From assembly GCA_035079385.1 (NCBI GenBank), contig JAVHKY010000071.1, positions 62,001 to 126,000 on the forward strand: a stretch of DNA of 64,000 bases, written 5' to 3'. The DNA comes from Aspidiotus rigidus. Lineage: Eukaryota; Arthropoda; Insecta; Hemiptera; Diaspididae. Below, in pieces: positions 1-12,530 of this stretch. Position 1 is the stretch's first letter; the number at the start of each line of letters is the position of its first letter. A program made the translations under genes and the position numbers. The notes under the pieces are model-generated. The model was not told the DNA's origin and ran no database searches. It saw only the letters and a program-made list of their open reading frames with translations.

Positions 1-1789
1 ATACTAACTGAAATTGGAGAAAGGTATCTCCCTATACATATAACAACGCTCTCATTCTGCTGATCGTTTTAGCCGAGATTTCAATTGAATTTAAATGGAG
101 TGTGATATGGACAGATATTGGAGAATGGTATCTTTCCGCACAAACAACAATGCTCTCATTCTGCTGATCGTTTCATACTGAATTTCAATTGAAATTAAAT
201 GGATGATGATATCAACCGAAATTGCAGAATGGTATCTTTCTACACATATAACATTGCTTCAATTCTGCTGATCGTTTCATACTGAATTTCAATTGAATTT
301 AAATAGAGTGTGATATGGACAGATATTGGAGAATGGTATCTTTCCACACAAACAACAAAGCTCTCATTCTGCTGATCGTTTCATACTGAATTTCAATTGA
401 ATTCAAACAGATGGTGGCATCGACAGAAATTGGAGAATGGTATCTTTCTACATAATATATAACAAAGCTCTTACCCTGCTGATCGTTTCAGGCTGAATGA
501 AATTTGAAATTATTGCCCTCTGTGACAAATGAATATTAAAGAGAAATTAATCTCTCGCGACACAAAGTGGTACCCATTAGGCCTATCCTAACCGAATTTA
601 ACGCAGATTACAAATTTCATATCGGTTCAGCCTGAAAACACGATAGCGATCACAATTCGAATAATTCATTATCATTGCCCTCTGTGAAAACTGAATATTC
701 AACAAAAGAAATTCTCTGGCGGCTAAAAATGGAGGCCAATAGACCTACGCTAACCGAAATTTAACGCAGATTACAAATTTCATATCCATTGAACTGAAAA
801 ACTTCTCTGGCGACTAAAAATGAAACCAAATAGGTCTATCCTAATCAAAATGTAACGCCGATTACAAATTTTATATCGGTTCAGTTAAACAACCTGACCT
901 CCGATCACAAAATCCGCAATTCGAAGTTACTGCATCTATTAAAACTGAATTTTCAACAGAAAAAATCTCTTGCGACTAAAAATGATTTCCGATAGGTCTA
1001 TCCTAATCGAAATTTAACGCCGATTACAAATTTCCTATCGGTTCAGTTGAAAAACTCGAACTCCGAACACGAAATCCAGAATTCGAAGTTGTTGCCCTCT
1101 ATGTAAACTGAATTCTCAACATCAGGAAAAAATCTCTGCCAGCTAAAAATGGAAGCCAATAGACCTACCCTAACCGAAAAGTAACGCAGATTACGAATTT
1201 CATATCGGTTCAGTTGAAAAACTTGATAAATGATCACAATTTCTAGAATTCAATATTATTGCCCTCTGTGAAAACTGAATTTTCAACCAAAAAAATTCTC
1301 TGGCGACTAAAAATGATACCCGATAGGTCTATCCTAATCGAAAAATTAACACCGATTACAAATTTCATATCGGTTCACCTGAAAAACCCTGACCTCCGAT
1401 CACAAATACCAAAGTTCCAAATATTTGCCCTCTGTGAAAACTGAATATTCAACAGAAGATAATCGCTGATAACTTAAAATGGTACCCAATAGGCCTATTT
1501 TAACCGAAATTTAAAGCATATTTTAATTAAACTTAAATGGATGGTGATATGGACAGAATCTGGAGAATGATATCTTCCTTTACATATAACAAGTGTTATC
1601 AACGTTACCCTATACGTAATAAGATCGTACCCGGATCGCACTCATCAACGAAGTGCCGTTTATTCCACCGTTTCTCACGGCCTAAAACTTATAATCTTTC
1701 ATCTTCTGCTAACCAGCTATAACTATAATTAACATTGTATCAATCTATTCTTTGAAACCACGTATTTCTTAAAGGCGTTCATAACACAA
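1..1789 (+). repeat. Satellite unit u0 (left-truncated, carries inserted element)
   Basis: The window opens inside the A block. The B block starts near 510 and runs to about 1530. It matches u2 at an offset of 3,713, including the 193-bp insertion near its right end. Private differences include CAACAATGCTC near 147 and TTTGAAATTATTGCC near 505. Confidence 0.93.
1594..1786 (+). mobile_element. 193-bp non-autonomous mobile element (MITE or solo LTR), copy 1
   Basis: This segment interrupts the satellite between ATAACAAG and GGACCC. It begins TGTTATCAACG (1594-1604) and ends CGTTCATAACA (1776-1786), an 11-bp terminal inverted repeat with one mismatch. It is flanked by CAAG on both sides (1590-1593 and 1787-1790), whereas uninterrupted units have CAAG once. 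That is a clean 4-bp target-site duplication. The inside has no satellite similarity and no meaningful coding capacity. TG...CA ends with a 4-bp duplication fit either a short solo LTR (gypsy type) or a MITE of a superfamily with 4-bp duplications such as Ginger or Sola1. I cannot choose between them. Confidence 0.85.
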
Positions 1790-1790
1790 G
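1787..1790. repeat. Right copy of CAAG target-site duplication
   Basis: CAAG here repeats CAAG at 1590-1593 on the other side of the element. Empty units (for example at 3545-3548) carry a single CAAG, so the empty site is present in the same window. Confidence 0.85.
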
Positions 1791-3547
1791 GGACCCAGTC
1801 TGCTGATCGTTTCATACTAATTTCAAATTGAATTCAAATAGATGATAATATGAACAGAAATTAGAGAATGGTATCTCCCTACACATATAACAAAGCTCCC
1901 ATTCTGCTGATCGTTTCAAACTAAAATTCAATTGAATTAAAATAGATGCCTGATGATATTAACTGAAATTGGTGAAAGGTATCTCCCTATACATATAACA
2001 ACGCTCTCATTCTGCTGATCGTTTTAGCCGAGATTTCAATTGAATTTAAATGGAGTGTGATATGGACAGATATTGGAGAATGGTATCTTTCCGCACAAAC
2101 AACAAAGCTCTCATTCTGCTGATCGTTTCATACTGAATTTCAATTGAAATTAAATGAATGATGATATCAACCGAAATTGCAGAATGGTATCTTTCTACAC
2201 ATATAACATTGCTTCAATTCTGCTGATCGTTTCATACTGAATTTCAATTGAATTTAAATAGAGTGTGATATGGACAGATATTGGAGAATGGTATCTTTCC
2301 ACACAAACAACAAAGCTCTCATTCTGCTGATCGTTTCATACTGAATTTCAATTGAATTTAAACAGATGGTGGCATCGACAGAAATTGGAGAATGGTATCT
2401 TTCTACATAATATATAACAAAGCTCTTACCCTGCTGATCGTTTCAGGCTGAATGAAATTCCAAATTATTGCCCTCTGTGACAAATGAATATTAAAGAGAA
2501 ATTAATCTCTCGCGACACAAAAGTGTTCCCATTAGGCCTATCCTAACCGAATTAAACGCAGATTACAAATTTCATATCGGTTCAGCCTGAAAACACGATA
2601 GCGATCACAATTCGAATAATTCATTATCATTGCCCTCTGTGAAAACTGAATATTCAACAAAAAAAATTCTCTGGCGGCTAAAAATGGAGGCCAATAGACC
2701 TACGCTAACCGAAATTTAACGCAGATTACAAATTTCATATCCATTGAACTGAAAAACTTCTCTGGCGACTAAAAATGAAACCAAATAGGTCTACCCTAAT
2801 CAAAATGTAACGCCGATTACAAATTTTATATCGGTTCAGTTAAACAACCTGACCTCCGATCACAAAATCCGCAATTCGAAGTTACTGCATCTATTAAAAC
2901 TGAATTTTCAACAGAAAAAATCTCTTGCGACTAAAAATGATTTCCGATAGGTCTATCCTAATCGAAATTTAACGCCGATTACAAATTTCATATCGGTTCA
3001 GTTGAAAAACTCGAACTCCGAACACGAAATCCAGAATTCGAAGTTTTTGCCCTCTATGTAAACTGAATTCTCAACATCAGGAAAAAATCTCTGCCAGCTA
3101 AAAATGGAAGCCAATAGACCTACCCTAACCGAAAAGTAACGTAGATTACGAATTTCATATCGGTTCAGTTGAAAAACTTGATAAATGATCACAATTTCTA
3201 GAATTCAATATTATTGCCCTCTGTGAAAACTGAATTTTCAACAAAAAAAATTCTCTGGCGACTAAAAATGATACCCGATAGGTCTATCCTAATCGAAAAA
3301 TTAACACCGATTACAAATTTCATATCGGTTCACCTGAAAAACCCTGACCTCCGATCACAAATACCAAAGTTCCAAATATTTGCCCTCTGTGAAAACTGAA
3401 TATTCAACAGAAGATAATCGCTGATAACTTAAAATGGTACCCAATAGGCCTATTTTAACCGAAATTTAAAGCATATTTTAATTAAAGTTAAATGGATGGT
3501 GATATGGACAGAATCTGGAGAATGATATCTTCCTTTACATATAACAA
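1790..3547 (+). repeat. Satellite unit u1 (1,758 bp)
   Basis: Complete unit with no insertion. Its marks are ATTGGTGAAAGG near 1968, AAATGAATGATG near 2151, CACAAAAGTGTTCCC near 2517 and GAAGTTTTTGCC near 3041. The three extra bases over 1,755 come from TACATAATATATAAC in the last A monomer. u3 shares most of these marks. Confidence 0.95.
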
Positions 3548-5502
3548 GGGACCCAGTCTGCTGATCGTTTCATACTAATTTCAAATTGAATTCAAATAGA
3601 TGATAATATGAACAGAAATTAGAGAATGGTATCTCCCTACACATATAACAAAGCTCCCATTCTCCTGATCGTTTCAAACTAAAATTCAATTGAATTAAAA
3701 TAGATGCCTGATGATATTAACTGAAATTGGAGAAAGGTATCTCCCTATACATATAACAACGCTCTCATTCTGCTGATCGTTTTAGCCGAGATTTCAATTG
3801 AATTTAAATGGAGTGTGATATGGACAGATATTGGAGAATGGTATCTTTCCGCACAAACAACAAAGCTCTCATTCTGCTGATCGTTTCATACTGAATTTCA
3901 ATTGAAATTAAATGGATGACGATATCAACCGAAATTGCAGAATGGTATCTTTCTACACATATAACATTGCTTCAATTCTGCTGATCGTTTCATACTGAAT
4001 TTCAATTGAATTTAAATAGAGTGTGATATGGACAGATATTGGAGAATGGTATCTTTCCACACAAACAACAAAGCTCTCATTCTGCTGATCGTTTCATACT
4101 GAATTTCAATTGAATTTAAACAGATGGTGGCATCGACAGAAATTGGAGAATGGTATCATTCTACATAATATATAACAAAGCTCTTACCCTGCTGATCGTT
4201 TCAGGCTGAATGAAATTCCAAATTATTGCCCTCTGTGACAAATGAATATTAAAGAGAAATTAATCTCTCGCGACACAAAATGGTACCCATTAGGCCTATT
4301 CTAACCGAATTTAACGCAGATTACAAATTTCATATCGGTTCAGCCTGAAAACACGATAGCGATCACAATTCGAATAATTCATTATCATTGCCCTCTGTGA
4401 AAACTGAATATTCAACAAAAAAAATTCTCTGGCGGCTAAAAATGGAGGCCAATAGACCTACGCTAACCGAAATTTAACGCAGATTACAAATTTCATATCC
4501 ATTGAACTGAAAAACTTCTCTGGCGACTAAAAATGAAACCAAATAGGTCTATCCTAATCAAAATGTAACGCCGATTACAAATTTTATATCGGTTCAGTTA
4601 AACAACCTGACCTCCGATCACAAAATCCGCAATTCGAAGTTACTGCATCTATTAAAACTGAATTTTCAACAGAAAAAAACTCTTGCGACTAAAAATGATT
4701 TCCGATAGGTCTATCCTAATCGAAATTTAACGCCGATTACAAATTTCATATCGGTTCAGTTGAAAAACTCGAACTCCGAACACGAAATCCAGAATTCGAA
4801 GTTGTTGCCCTCTATGTAAACTGAATTCTCAACATCAGGAAAAAATCTCTGCCAGCTAAAAATGGAAGCCAATAGACCTACCCTAACCGAAAAGTAACGC
4901 AGATTACGAATTTCATATCGGTTCAGTTGAAAAACTTGATAAATGATCACAATTTCTAGAATTCAATATTATTGCCCTCTGTGAAAACTGAATTTTCAAC
5001 CAAAAAAATTCTCTGGCGACTAAAAATGATACCCGATAGGTCTATCCTAATCGAAAAATTAACACCGATTACAAATTTCATATCGGTTCACCTGAAAAAC
5101 CCTGACCTCCGATCACAAATACCAAAGTTCCAAATATTTGCCCTCTGTGAAAACTGAATATTCAACAGAAGATAATCGCTGATAACTTAAAATGGTACCC
5201 AATAGGCCTATTTTAACCGAAATTTAAAGCATATTTTAATTAAACTTAAATGGATGGTGATATGGACAGAATCTGGAGAATGATATCTTCCTTTACATAT
5301 AACAAGTGTTATCAACGTTACCCTATACGTAATAAGATCGTACCCGGATCGCACTCATCAACGAAGTGCCGTTTATTCCACCGTTTCTCACGGCCTAAAA
5401 CTTATAATCGTTCATCTTCTGCTAACCAGCTATAACTATAATTAACATTGTATCAATCTATTCTTTGAAACCACGTATTTCTTAAAGGCGTTCATAACAC
5501 AA
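3548..5502 (+). repeat. Satellite unit u2 (1,955 bp with insertion)
   Basis: A 1,758-bp type unit enlarged by the 193-bp element plus its 4-bp target duplication. Marks are ATTCTCCTGATCG near 3659 in place of ATTCTGCTGATCG, GATGACGATATC near 3915 and AAAAAAACTCTTGC near 4674. u4 and u8 share these marks without the insertion. Confidence 0.95.
5307..5499 (+). mobile_element. 193-bp non-autonomous mobile element, copy 2
   Basis: Same length, same terminal inverted repeats (TGTTATCAACG and CGTTCATAACA) and same CAAG duplication (right copy 5500-5503) as the element at 1594-1786, at an exact offset of 3,713. I saw one difference between the copies: T at 1697 and G at 5410. An identical site and identical flanks mean it was copied with the satellite block and was not inserted a second time. 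Confidence 0.85.
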
Positions 5503-7260
5503 GGGACCCAGTCTGCTGATCGTTTCATACTAATTTCAAATTGAATTCAAATAGATGATAATATGAACAGAAATTAGAGAATGGTATCTCCCTACACATA
5601 TAACAAAGCTCCCATTCTGCTGATCGTTTCAAACTAAAATTCAATTGAATTAAAATAGATGCCTGGTGATATTAACTGAAATTGGTGAAAGGTATCTCCC
5701 TATACATATAACAACGCTCTCATTCTGCTGATCGTTTTAGCCGAGATTTCAATTGAATTTAAATGGAGTGTGATATGGACAGATATTGGAGAATGGTATC
5801 TTTCCGCACAAACAACAAAGCTCTCATTCTGCTGATCGTTTCATACTGAATTTCAATTGAAATTAAATGAATGATGATATCAACCGAAATTGCAGAATGG
5901 TATCTTTCTACACATATAACATTGCTTCAATTCTGCTGATCATTTCATACTGAATTTCAATTGAATTTAAATAGAGTGTGATATGGACAGATATTGGAGA
6001 ATGGTATCTTTCCACACAAACAACAAAGCTCTCATTCTGCTGATCGTTTCATACTGAATTTCAATTGAATTTAAACAGATGGTGGCATCGACAGAAATTG
6101 GAGAATGGTATCTTTCTACATAATATATAACAAAGCTCTTACCCTGCTGATCGTTTCAGGCTGAATGAAATTCCAAATTATTGCCCTCTGTGACAAATGA
6201 ATATTAAAGAGAAATTAATCTCTCGCGACACAAAAGTGTTCCCATTAGGCCTATCCTAACCGAATTAAACGCAGATTACAAATTTCATATCGGTTCAGCC
6301 TGAAAACACGATAGCGATCACAATTCGAATAATTCATTATCATTGCCCTCTGTGAAAACTGAATATTCAACAAAAAAAATTCTCTGGCGGCTAAAAATGG
6401 AGGCCAATAGACCTACGCTAACCGAAATTTAACGCAGATTACAAATTTCATATCCATTGAACTGAAAAACTTCTCTGGCGACTAAAAATGAAACCAAATA
6501 GGTCTACCCTAATCAAAATGTAACGCCGATTACAAATTTTATATCGGTTCAGTTAAACAACCTGACCTCCGATCACAAAATCCGCAATTCGAAGTTACTG
6601 CATCTATTAAAACTGAATTTTCAACAGAAAAAATCTCTTGCGACTAAAAATGATTTCCGATAGGTCTATCCTAATCGAAATTTAACGCCGATTACAAATT
6701 TCATATCGGTTCAGTTGAAAAACTCGAACTCCGAACACGAAATCCAGAATTCGAAGTTGTTGCCCTCTATGTAAACTGAATTCTCAACATCAGGAAAAAA
6801 TCTCTGCCAGCTAAAAATGGAAGCCAATAGACCTACCCTAACCGAAAAGTAACGTAGATTACGAATTTCATATCGGTTCAGTTGAAAAACTTGATAAATG
6901 ATCACAATTTCTAGAATTCAATATTATTGCCCTCTGTGAAAACTGAATTTTCAACAAAAAAAATTCTCTGGCGACTAAAAATGATACCCGATAGGTCTAT
7001 CCTAATCGAAAAATTAACACCGATTACAAATTTCATATCGGTTCACCTGAAAAACCCTGACCTCCGATCACAAATACCAAAGTTCCAAATATTTGCCCTC
7101 TGTGAAAACTGAATATTCAACAGAAGATAATCGCTGATAACTTAAAATGGTACCCAATAGGCCTATTTTAACCGAAATTTAAAGCATATTTTAATTAAAG
7201 TTAAATGGATGGTGATATGGACAGAATCTGGAGAATGATATCTTCCTTTACATATAACAA
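5503..7260 (+). repeat. Satellite unit u3 (1,758 bp)
   Basis: Near copy of u1 at +3,713. Differences I noticed: GCCTGGTGATATT near 5662, CTGATCATTTC near 5936 and GAAGTTGTTGCC in place of GAAGTTTTTGCC. Confidence 0.95.
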
Positions 7261-9018
7261 GGGACCCAGTCTGCTGATCGTTTCATACTAATTTCAAATT
7301 GAATTCAAATAGATGATAATATGAACAGAAATTAGAGAATGGTATCTCCCTACACATATAACAAAGCTCCCATTCTCCTGATCGTTTCAAACTAAAATTC
7401 AATTGAATTAAAATAGATGCCTGATGATATTAACTGAAATTGGAGAAAGGTATCTCCCTATACATATAACAACGCTCTCATTCTGCTGATCGTTTTAGCC
7501 GAGATTTCAATTGAATTTAAATGGAGTGTGATATGGACAGATATTGGAGAATGGTATCTTTCCGCACAAACAACAAAGCTCTCATTCTGCTGATCGTTTC
7601 ATACTGAATTTCAATTGAAATTAAATGGATGACGATATCAACCGAAATTGCAGAATGGTATCTTTCTACACATATAACATTGCTTCAATTCTGCTGATCG
7701 TTTCATACTGAATTTCAATTGAATTTAAATAGAGTGTGATATGGACAGATATTGGAGAATGGTATCTTTCCACACAAACAACAAAGCTCTCATTCTGCTG
7801 ATCGTTTCATACTGAATTTCAATTGAATTTAAACAGATGGTGGCATCGACAGAAATTGGAGAATGGTATCTTTCTACATAATATATAACAAAGCTCTTAC
7901 CCTGCTGATCGTTTCAGGCTGAATGAAATTCCAAATTATTGCCCTCTGTGACAAATGAATATTAAAGAGAAATTAATCTCTCGCGACACAAAATGGTACC
8001 CATTAGGCCTATTCTAACCGAATTTAACGCAGATTACAAATTTCATATCGGTTCAGCCTGAAAACACGATAGCGATCACAATTCGAATAATTCATTATCA
8101 TTGCCCTCTGTGAAAACTGAATATTCAACAAAAAAAATTCTCTGGCGGCTAAAAATGGAGGCCAATAGACCTACGCTAACCGAAATTTAACGCAGATTAC
8201 AAATTTCATATCCATTGAACTGAAAAACTTCTCTGGCGACTAAAAATGAAACCAAATAGGTCTATCCTAATCAAAATGTAACGCCGATTACAAATTTTAT
8301 ATCGGTTCAGTTAAACAACCTGACCTCCGATCACAAAATCCGCAATTCGAAGTTACTGCATCTATTAAAACTGATTTTTCAACAGAAAAAAACTCTTGCG
8401 ACTAAAAATGATTTCCGATAGGTCTATCCTAATCGAAATTTAACGCCGATTACAAATTTCATATCGGTTCAGTTGAAAAACTCGAACTCCGAACACGAAA
8501 TCCAGAATTCGAAGTTGTTGTCCTCTATGTAAACTGAATTCTCGACATCAGGAAAAAATCTCTGCCAGCTAAAAATGGAAGCCAATAGACCTACCCTAAC
8601 CGAAAAGTAACGCAGATTACGAATTTCATATCGGTTCAGTTGAAAAACTTGATAAATGATCACAATTTCTAGAATTCAATATTATTGCCCTCTGTGAAAA
8701 CTGAATTTTCAACAAAAAAAATTCTCTGGCGACTAAAAATGATACCCGATAGGTCTATCCTAATCGAAAAATTAACACCGATTACAAATTTCATATCGGT
8801 TCACCTGAAAAACCCTGACCTCCGATCACAAATACCAAAGTTCCAAATATTTGCCCTCTGTGAAAACTGAATATTCAACAGAAGATAATCGCTGATAACT
8901 TAAAATGGTACCCAATAGGCCTATTTTAACCGAAATTTAAAGCATATTTTAATTAAAGTTAAATGGATGGTGATATGGACAGAATCTGGAGAATGATATC
9001 TTCCTGCACATATAACAA
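7261..9018 (+). repeat. Satellite unit u4 (1,758 bp)
   Basis: Matches u2 (ATTCTCCTGATCG near 7372, GATGACGATATC near 7628, AAAAAAACTCTTGC near 8386) but lacks the element. It also has GTTGTCCTCTATG near 8516, CTCGACATCAGG near 8542 and TTCCTGCACATATAAC at its end. u8 is its copy at +6,921. Confidence 0.95.
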
Positions 9019-10773
9019 GGGACCCAGTCTGCTGATCGTTTCATACTAATTTCAAATTGAATTCAAATAGATGATAATATGAACAGAAATTAGAGAATGG
9101 TATCTCCCTACACATATAACAAAGCTCCCATTCTGCTGATCGTTTCAAACTAAAATTCAATTGAATTCAAATAGATGCCTGATGATATTAACTGAAATTG
9201 GAGAAAGGTATCTCCCTATACATATAACAACGCTCTCATTCTGCTGATCGTTTTAGCAGAGATTTCAATTGAATTTAAATGGAGTGTGATATGGACAGAT
9301 ATTGGAGAATGGTATCTTTCCGCACAAACAACAAAGCTCTCATTCTGCTGATCGTTTCATACTGAATTTCAATTGAAATTAAATGGATGATGATATCAAC
9401 CGAAATTACAGAATGGTATCTTTCTACACATATAACATTGCTTCAATTCTGCTGATCGTTTCATACTGAATTTCAATTGAATTTAAATAGAGTGTGATAT
9501 GGACAGATATTGGAGAATGGTATCTTTCCACACAAACAACAAAGCTCTCATTCTGCTGATCGTTTCATACTGAATTTCAATTGAATTTAAACAGATGGTG
9601 ACGTCGACAGAAATTGGAGAATGGTATCTTTCTACACATATAACAAAGCTCTTACCCTGCTGATCGTTTCAGGCTGAATGAAATTCCAAATTATTGCCCT
9701 CTGTGACAAATGAATATTAAAGAGAAATTAATCTCTCGCGACACAAAATGGTACCCATTAGGCCTATCCTAACCGAATTTAACGCAGATTACAAATTTCA
9801 TATCGGTTCAGCCTGAAAACACGATAGCGATCACAATTCGAATAATTCATAATCATTGCCCTCTGTGAAAACTGAATATTCAACAAAAAAAATTCTCTGG
9901 CGGTTAAAAATGGAGGCCAATAGACCTACGCTAACCGAAATTTAACGCAGATTACAAATTTCATATCCATTGAACTGAAAAACTTCTCTGGCGACTAAAA
10001 ATGAAACCAAATAGGTCTATCCTAATCAAAATGTAACGCCGATTACAAATTTTATATCGGTTCAGTTAAACAACCTGACCTCCGATCACAAAATCCGCAA
10101 TTCGAAGTTACTGCATCTATTAAAACTGAATTTTCAACAGAAAAAATCTCTTGCGACTAAAAATGATTTCCGATAGGTCTATCCTAATCGAAATTTAACG
10201 CCGATTACAAATTTCATATCGGTTCAGTTGAAAAACTCGAACTCCGAACACGAAATCCAGAATTCGAATTTGTTGCCCTCTATGTAAACTGAATTCTCAA
10301 CATCAGGAAAAAATCTCTGCCAGCTAAAAATGGAAGCCAATAGACCTACCCTAACCGAAAAGTAACGCAGATTACGAATTTCATATCGGTTCAGTTGAAA
10401 AACTTGATAAATGATCACAATTTCTAGAATTCAATATTATTGCCCTCTGTGAAAACTGAATTTTCAACAAAAAAAATTCTCTGGCGACTAAAAATGATAC
10501 CCGATAGGTCTATCCTAATCGAAAAATTAACACCGATTACAAATTTCATATCGGTTCACCTGAAAAACCCTGACCTCCGATCACAAATACCAAAGTTCCA
10601 AATATTTGCCCTCTGTGAAAACTGAATATTCAACAGAAGATAATCGCTGATAACTTAAAATGGTACCCAATAGGCCTATTTTAATCGAAATTTAAAGCAT
10701 ATTTTAATTAAAGTTAAATAGATGGTGATATGGACAGAATCTGGAGAATGATATCTTCCTTTACATATAACAA
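9019..10773 (+). repeat. Satellite unit u5 (1,755 bp)
   Basis: Marks are GAATTCAAATAGATGCC near 9163, TTTTAGCAGAG near 9251, AAATTACAGAATGG near 9403, GTGACGTCGACAG near 9598 and GAATTTGTTGCC near 10265. The last A monomer has TACACATATAAC, giving the 1,755-bp class. Confidence 0.95.
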
Positions 10774-12530
10774 GGGACCCAGTCTGCTGATCGTTTCATA
10801 CTAATTTCAAATTGAATTCAAATAGATGATAATATGAACAGAAATTAGAGAATGGTATCTCCCTACACATATAACAAAGCTCCCATTCTGCTGATCGTTT
10901 CAAACTAAAATTCAATTGAATTAAAATAGATGCCTGATGATATTAACTGAAATTGGAGAAAGGTATCTCCCTACACATATAACAACGTTCTCATTCTGCT
11001 GATCGTTTTAGCCGAGATTTCAATTGAATTTAAATGGAGTGTGATATGGACAGATATTGAGAATGGTATCTTTCCGCACAAACAACAAAGCTCTCATTCT
11101 GCTGATCGTTTCATACTGAATTTCAATTGAAATTAAATGGATGATGATATCAACCAAAATCGCAGAATGGTATCTTTCTACACATATAACATTGCTTCAA
11201 TTCTGCTGATCGTTTCATACTGAATTTCAATTGAATTTAAATAGAGTGTGATATGGACAGATATTGGAGAATGGTATCTTTCCACACAAACAACAAAGCT
11301 CTCATTCTGCTGATCGTTTCATACTGAATTTCAATTGAATTTAAACAGATGGTGACATCGACAGAAATTGGAGAATGGTATCTTTCTACATAATATATAA
11401 CAAAGCTCTTACCCTGCTGATCGTTTCAGGCTGAATGAAATTCCAAATTATTGCCCTCTGTGACAAATGAATATTAAAGAGAAATTAATCTCTCGCCACA
11501 CAAAATGGTACCCATTAGGCCTATCCTAACCGAATTTAACGCAGATTACAAATTTCATATCGGTTCAGCCTGAAAACACAATAGCGATCACAATTCGAAT
11601 AATTCATAATCATTGCCCTCTGTGAAAACTGAATATTCAACAAAAAAAATTCTCTGGCGGTTAAAAATGGAGGCCAATAGACCTACGCTAACCGAAATTT
11701 AACGCAGATTACAAATTTCATATCCAATGAACTGAAAAACTTCTCTGGCGACTAAAAATGAAACCAAATAGGTCTATCCTAATCAAAATGTAACGCCGAT
11801 TACAAATTTTATATCGGTTCAGTTAAACAACCTGACCTCCGATCACAAAATCCGCAATTCGAAGTTACTGCATCTATTAAAACTGAATTTTCAACAGAAA
11901 AAATCTCTTGCGACTAAAAATGATTTCCGATAGGTCTATCCTAATCGAAATTTAACGCCGATTACAAATTTCATATCGGTTCAGTTGAAAAACTCGAACT
12001 CCGAACACGAAATCCAAAATTCGAAGTTGTTGCCCTCTATGTAAACTGAATTCTCAACATCAGGAAAAAATCTCTGCCAGCTAAAAATGGAAGGCAATAG
12101 ACCTACCCTAACCGAAAAGTAACGCAGATTACGAATTTCATATCGGTTCAGTTGAAAAACTTGATAAATGATCACAATTTCTAGAATTCAATATTATTGC
12201 CCTCTGTGAAAACTGAATTTTCAACAAAAAAAATTCTCTGGCGACTAAAAATGATACCCGATAGGTCTATCCTAATCGAAAAATTAACACCGATTACAAA
12301 TTTCATATCGGTTCACCTGAAAAACCCTGACCTCCGATCACAAATACCAAAGTTCCAAATATTTGCCCTCTGTGAAAACTGAATATTCAACAGAAGATAA
12401 TCGCTGATAACTTAAAATGGTACCCAATAGGCCTATTTTAACCGAAATTTAAAGCATATTTTAATTAAAGTTAAATGGATGGTGATATGGACAGAATCTG
12501 GAGAATGATATCTTCCTTTACATATAACAA
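10774..12530 (+). repeat. Satellite unit u6 (1,757 bp)
   Basis: Carries a 1-bp loss (GATATTGAGAATGG near 11052), CAACGTTCTC near 10983, ACCAAAATCGCAG near 11153, CTCGCCACACAAAATGG near 11493, ATCCAATGAACTG near 11723 and GGAAGGCAATAG near 12089. u11 repeats all of these at +8,678. Confidence 0.95.

Larger units (their letters stand above)
3548..7260 (+). repeat. 3,713-bp dimer block (u2+u3), duplicate of the u0+u1 block
   Basis: Sequence from the window start to 3547 recurs at +3,713, including the mobile element, ATTGGTGAAAGG, CACAAAAGTGTTCCC and GAATTAAACGCAG. A few single-base differences separate the copies. The unit order, an inserted unit then an empty one, is the same in both. Confidence 0.92.

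Noticed and set aside
1043..1237. Minus-strand 64-codon open run recurring in nearly every unit (1043, 2998, 4756 and on to 60394)
   Set aside because: It recurs because the satellite recurs. Differences between copies mostly change the residue (Gly/Asp, Asn/Lys, Ala/Pro, Ile/Thr) with no sign of synonymous preference. It lies across two B monomers and resembles no family I know.
1259..1444. Plus-strand 61-codon open run in most units
   Set aside because: Also a by-product of B monomers. A 1-bp loss removes it in u12 and u16 and the 166-bp deletion removes it in u15, with no sign of selection against these breaks.
1537..1722. 61-codon plus-strand open run across the satellite/element border (also 5250-5435)
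   Set aside because: It begins in satellite sequence and ends inside the inserted element, so it is a chance fusion of two non-coding sequences.
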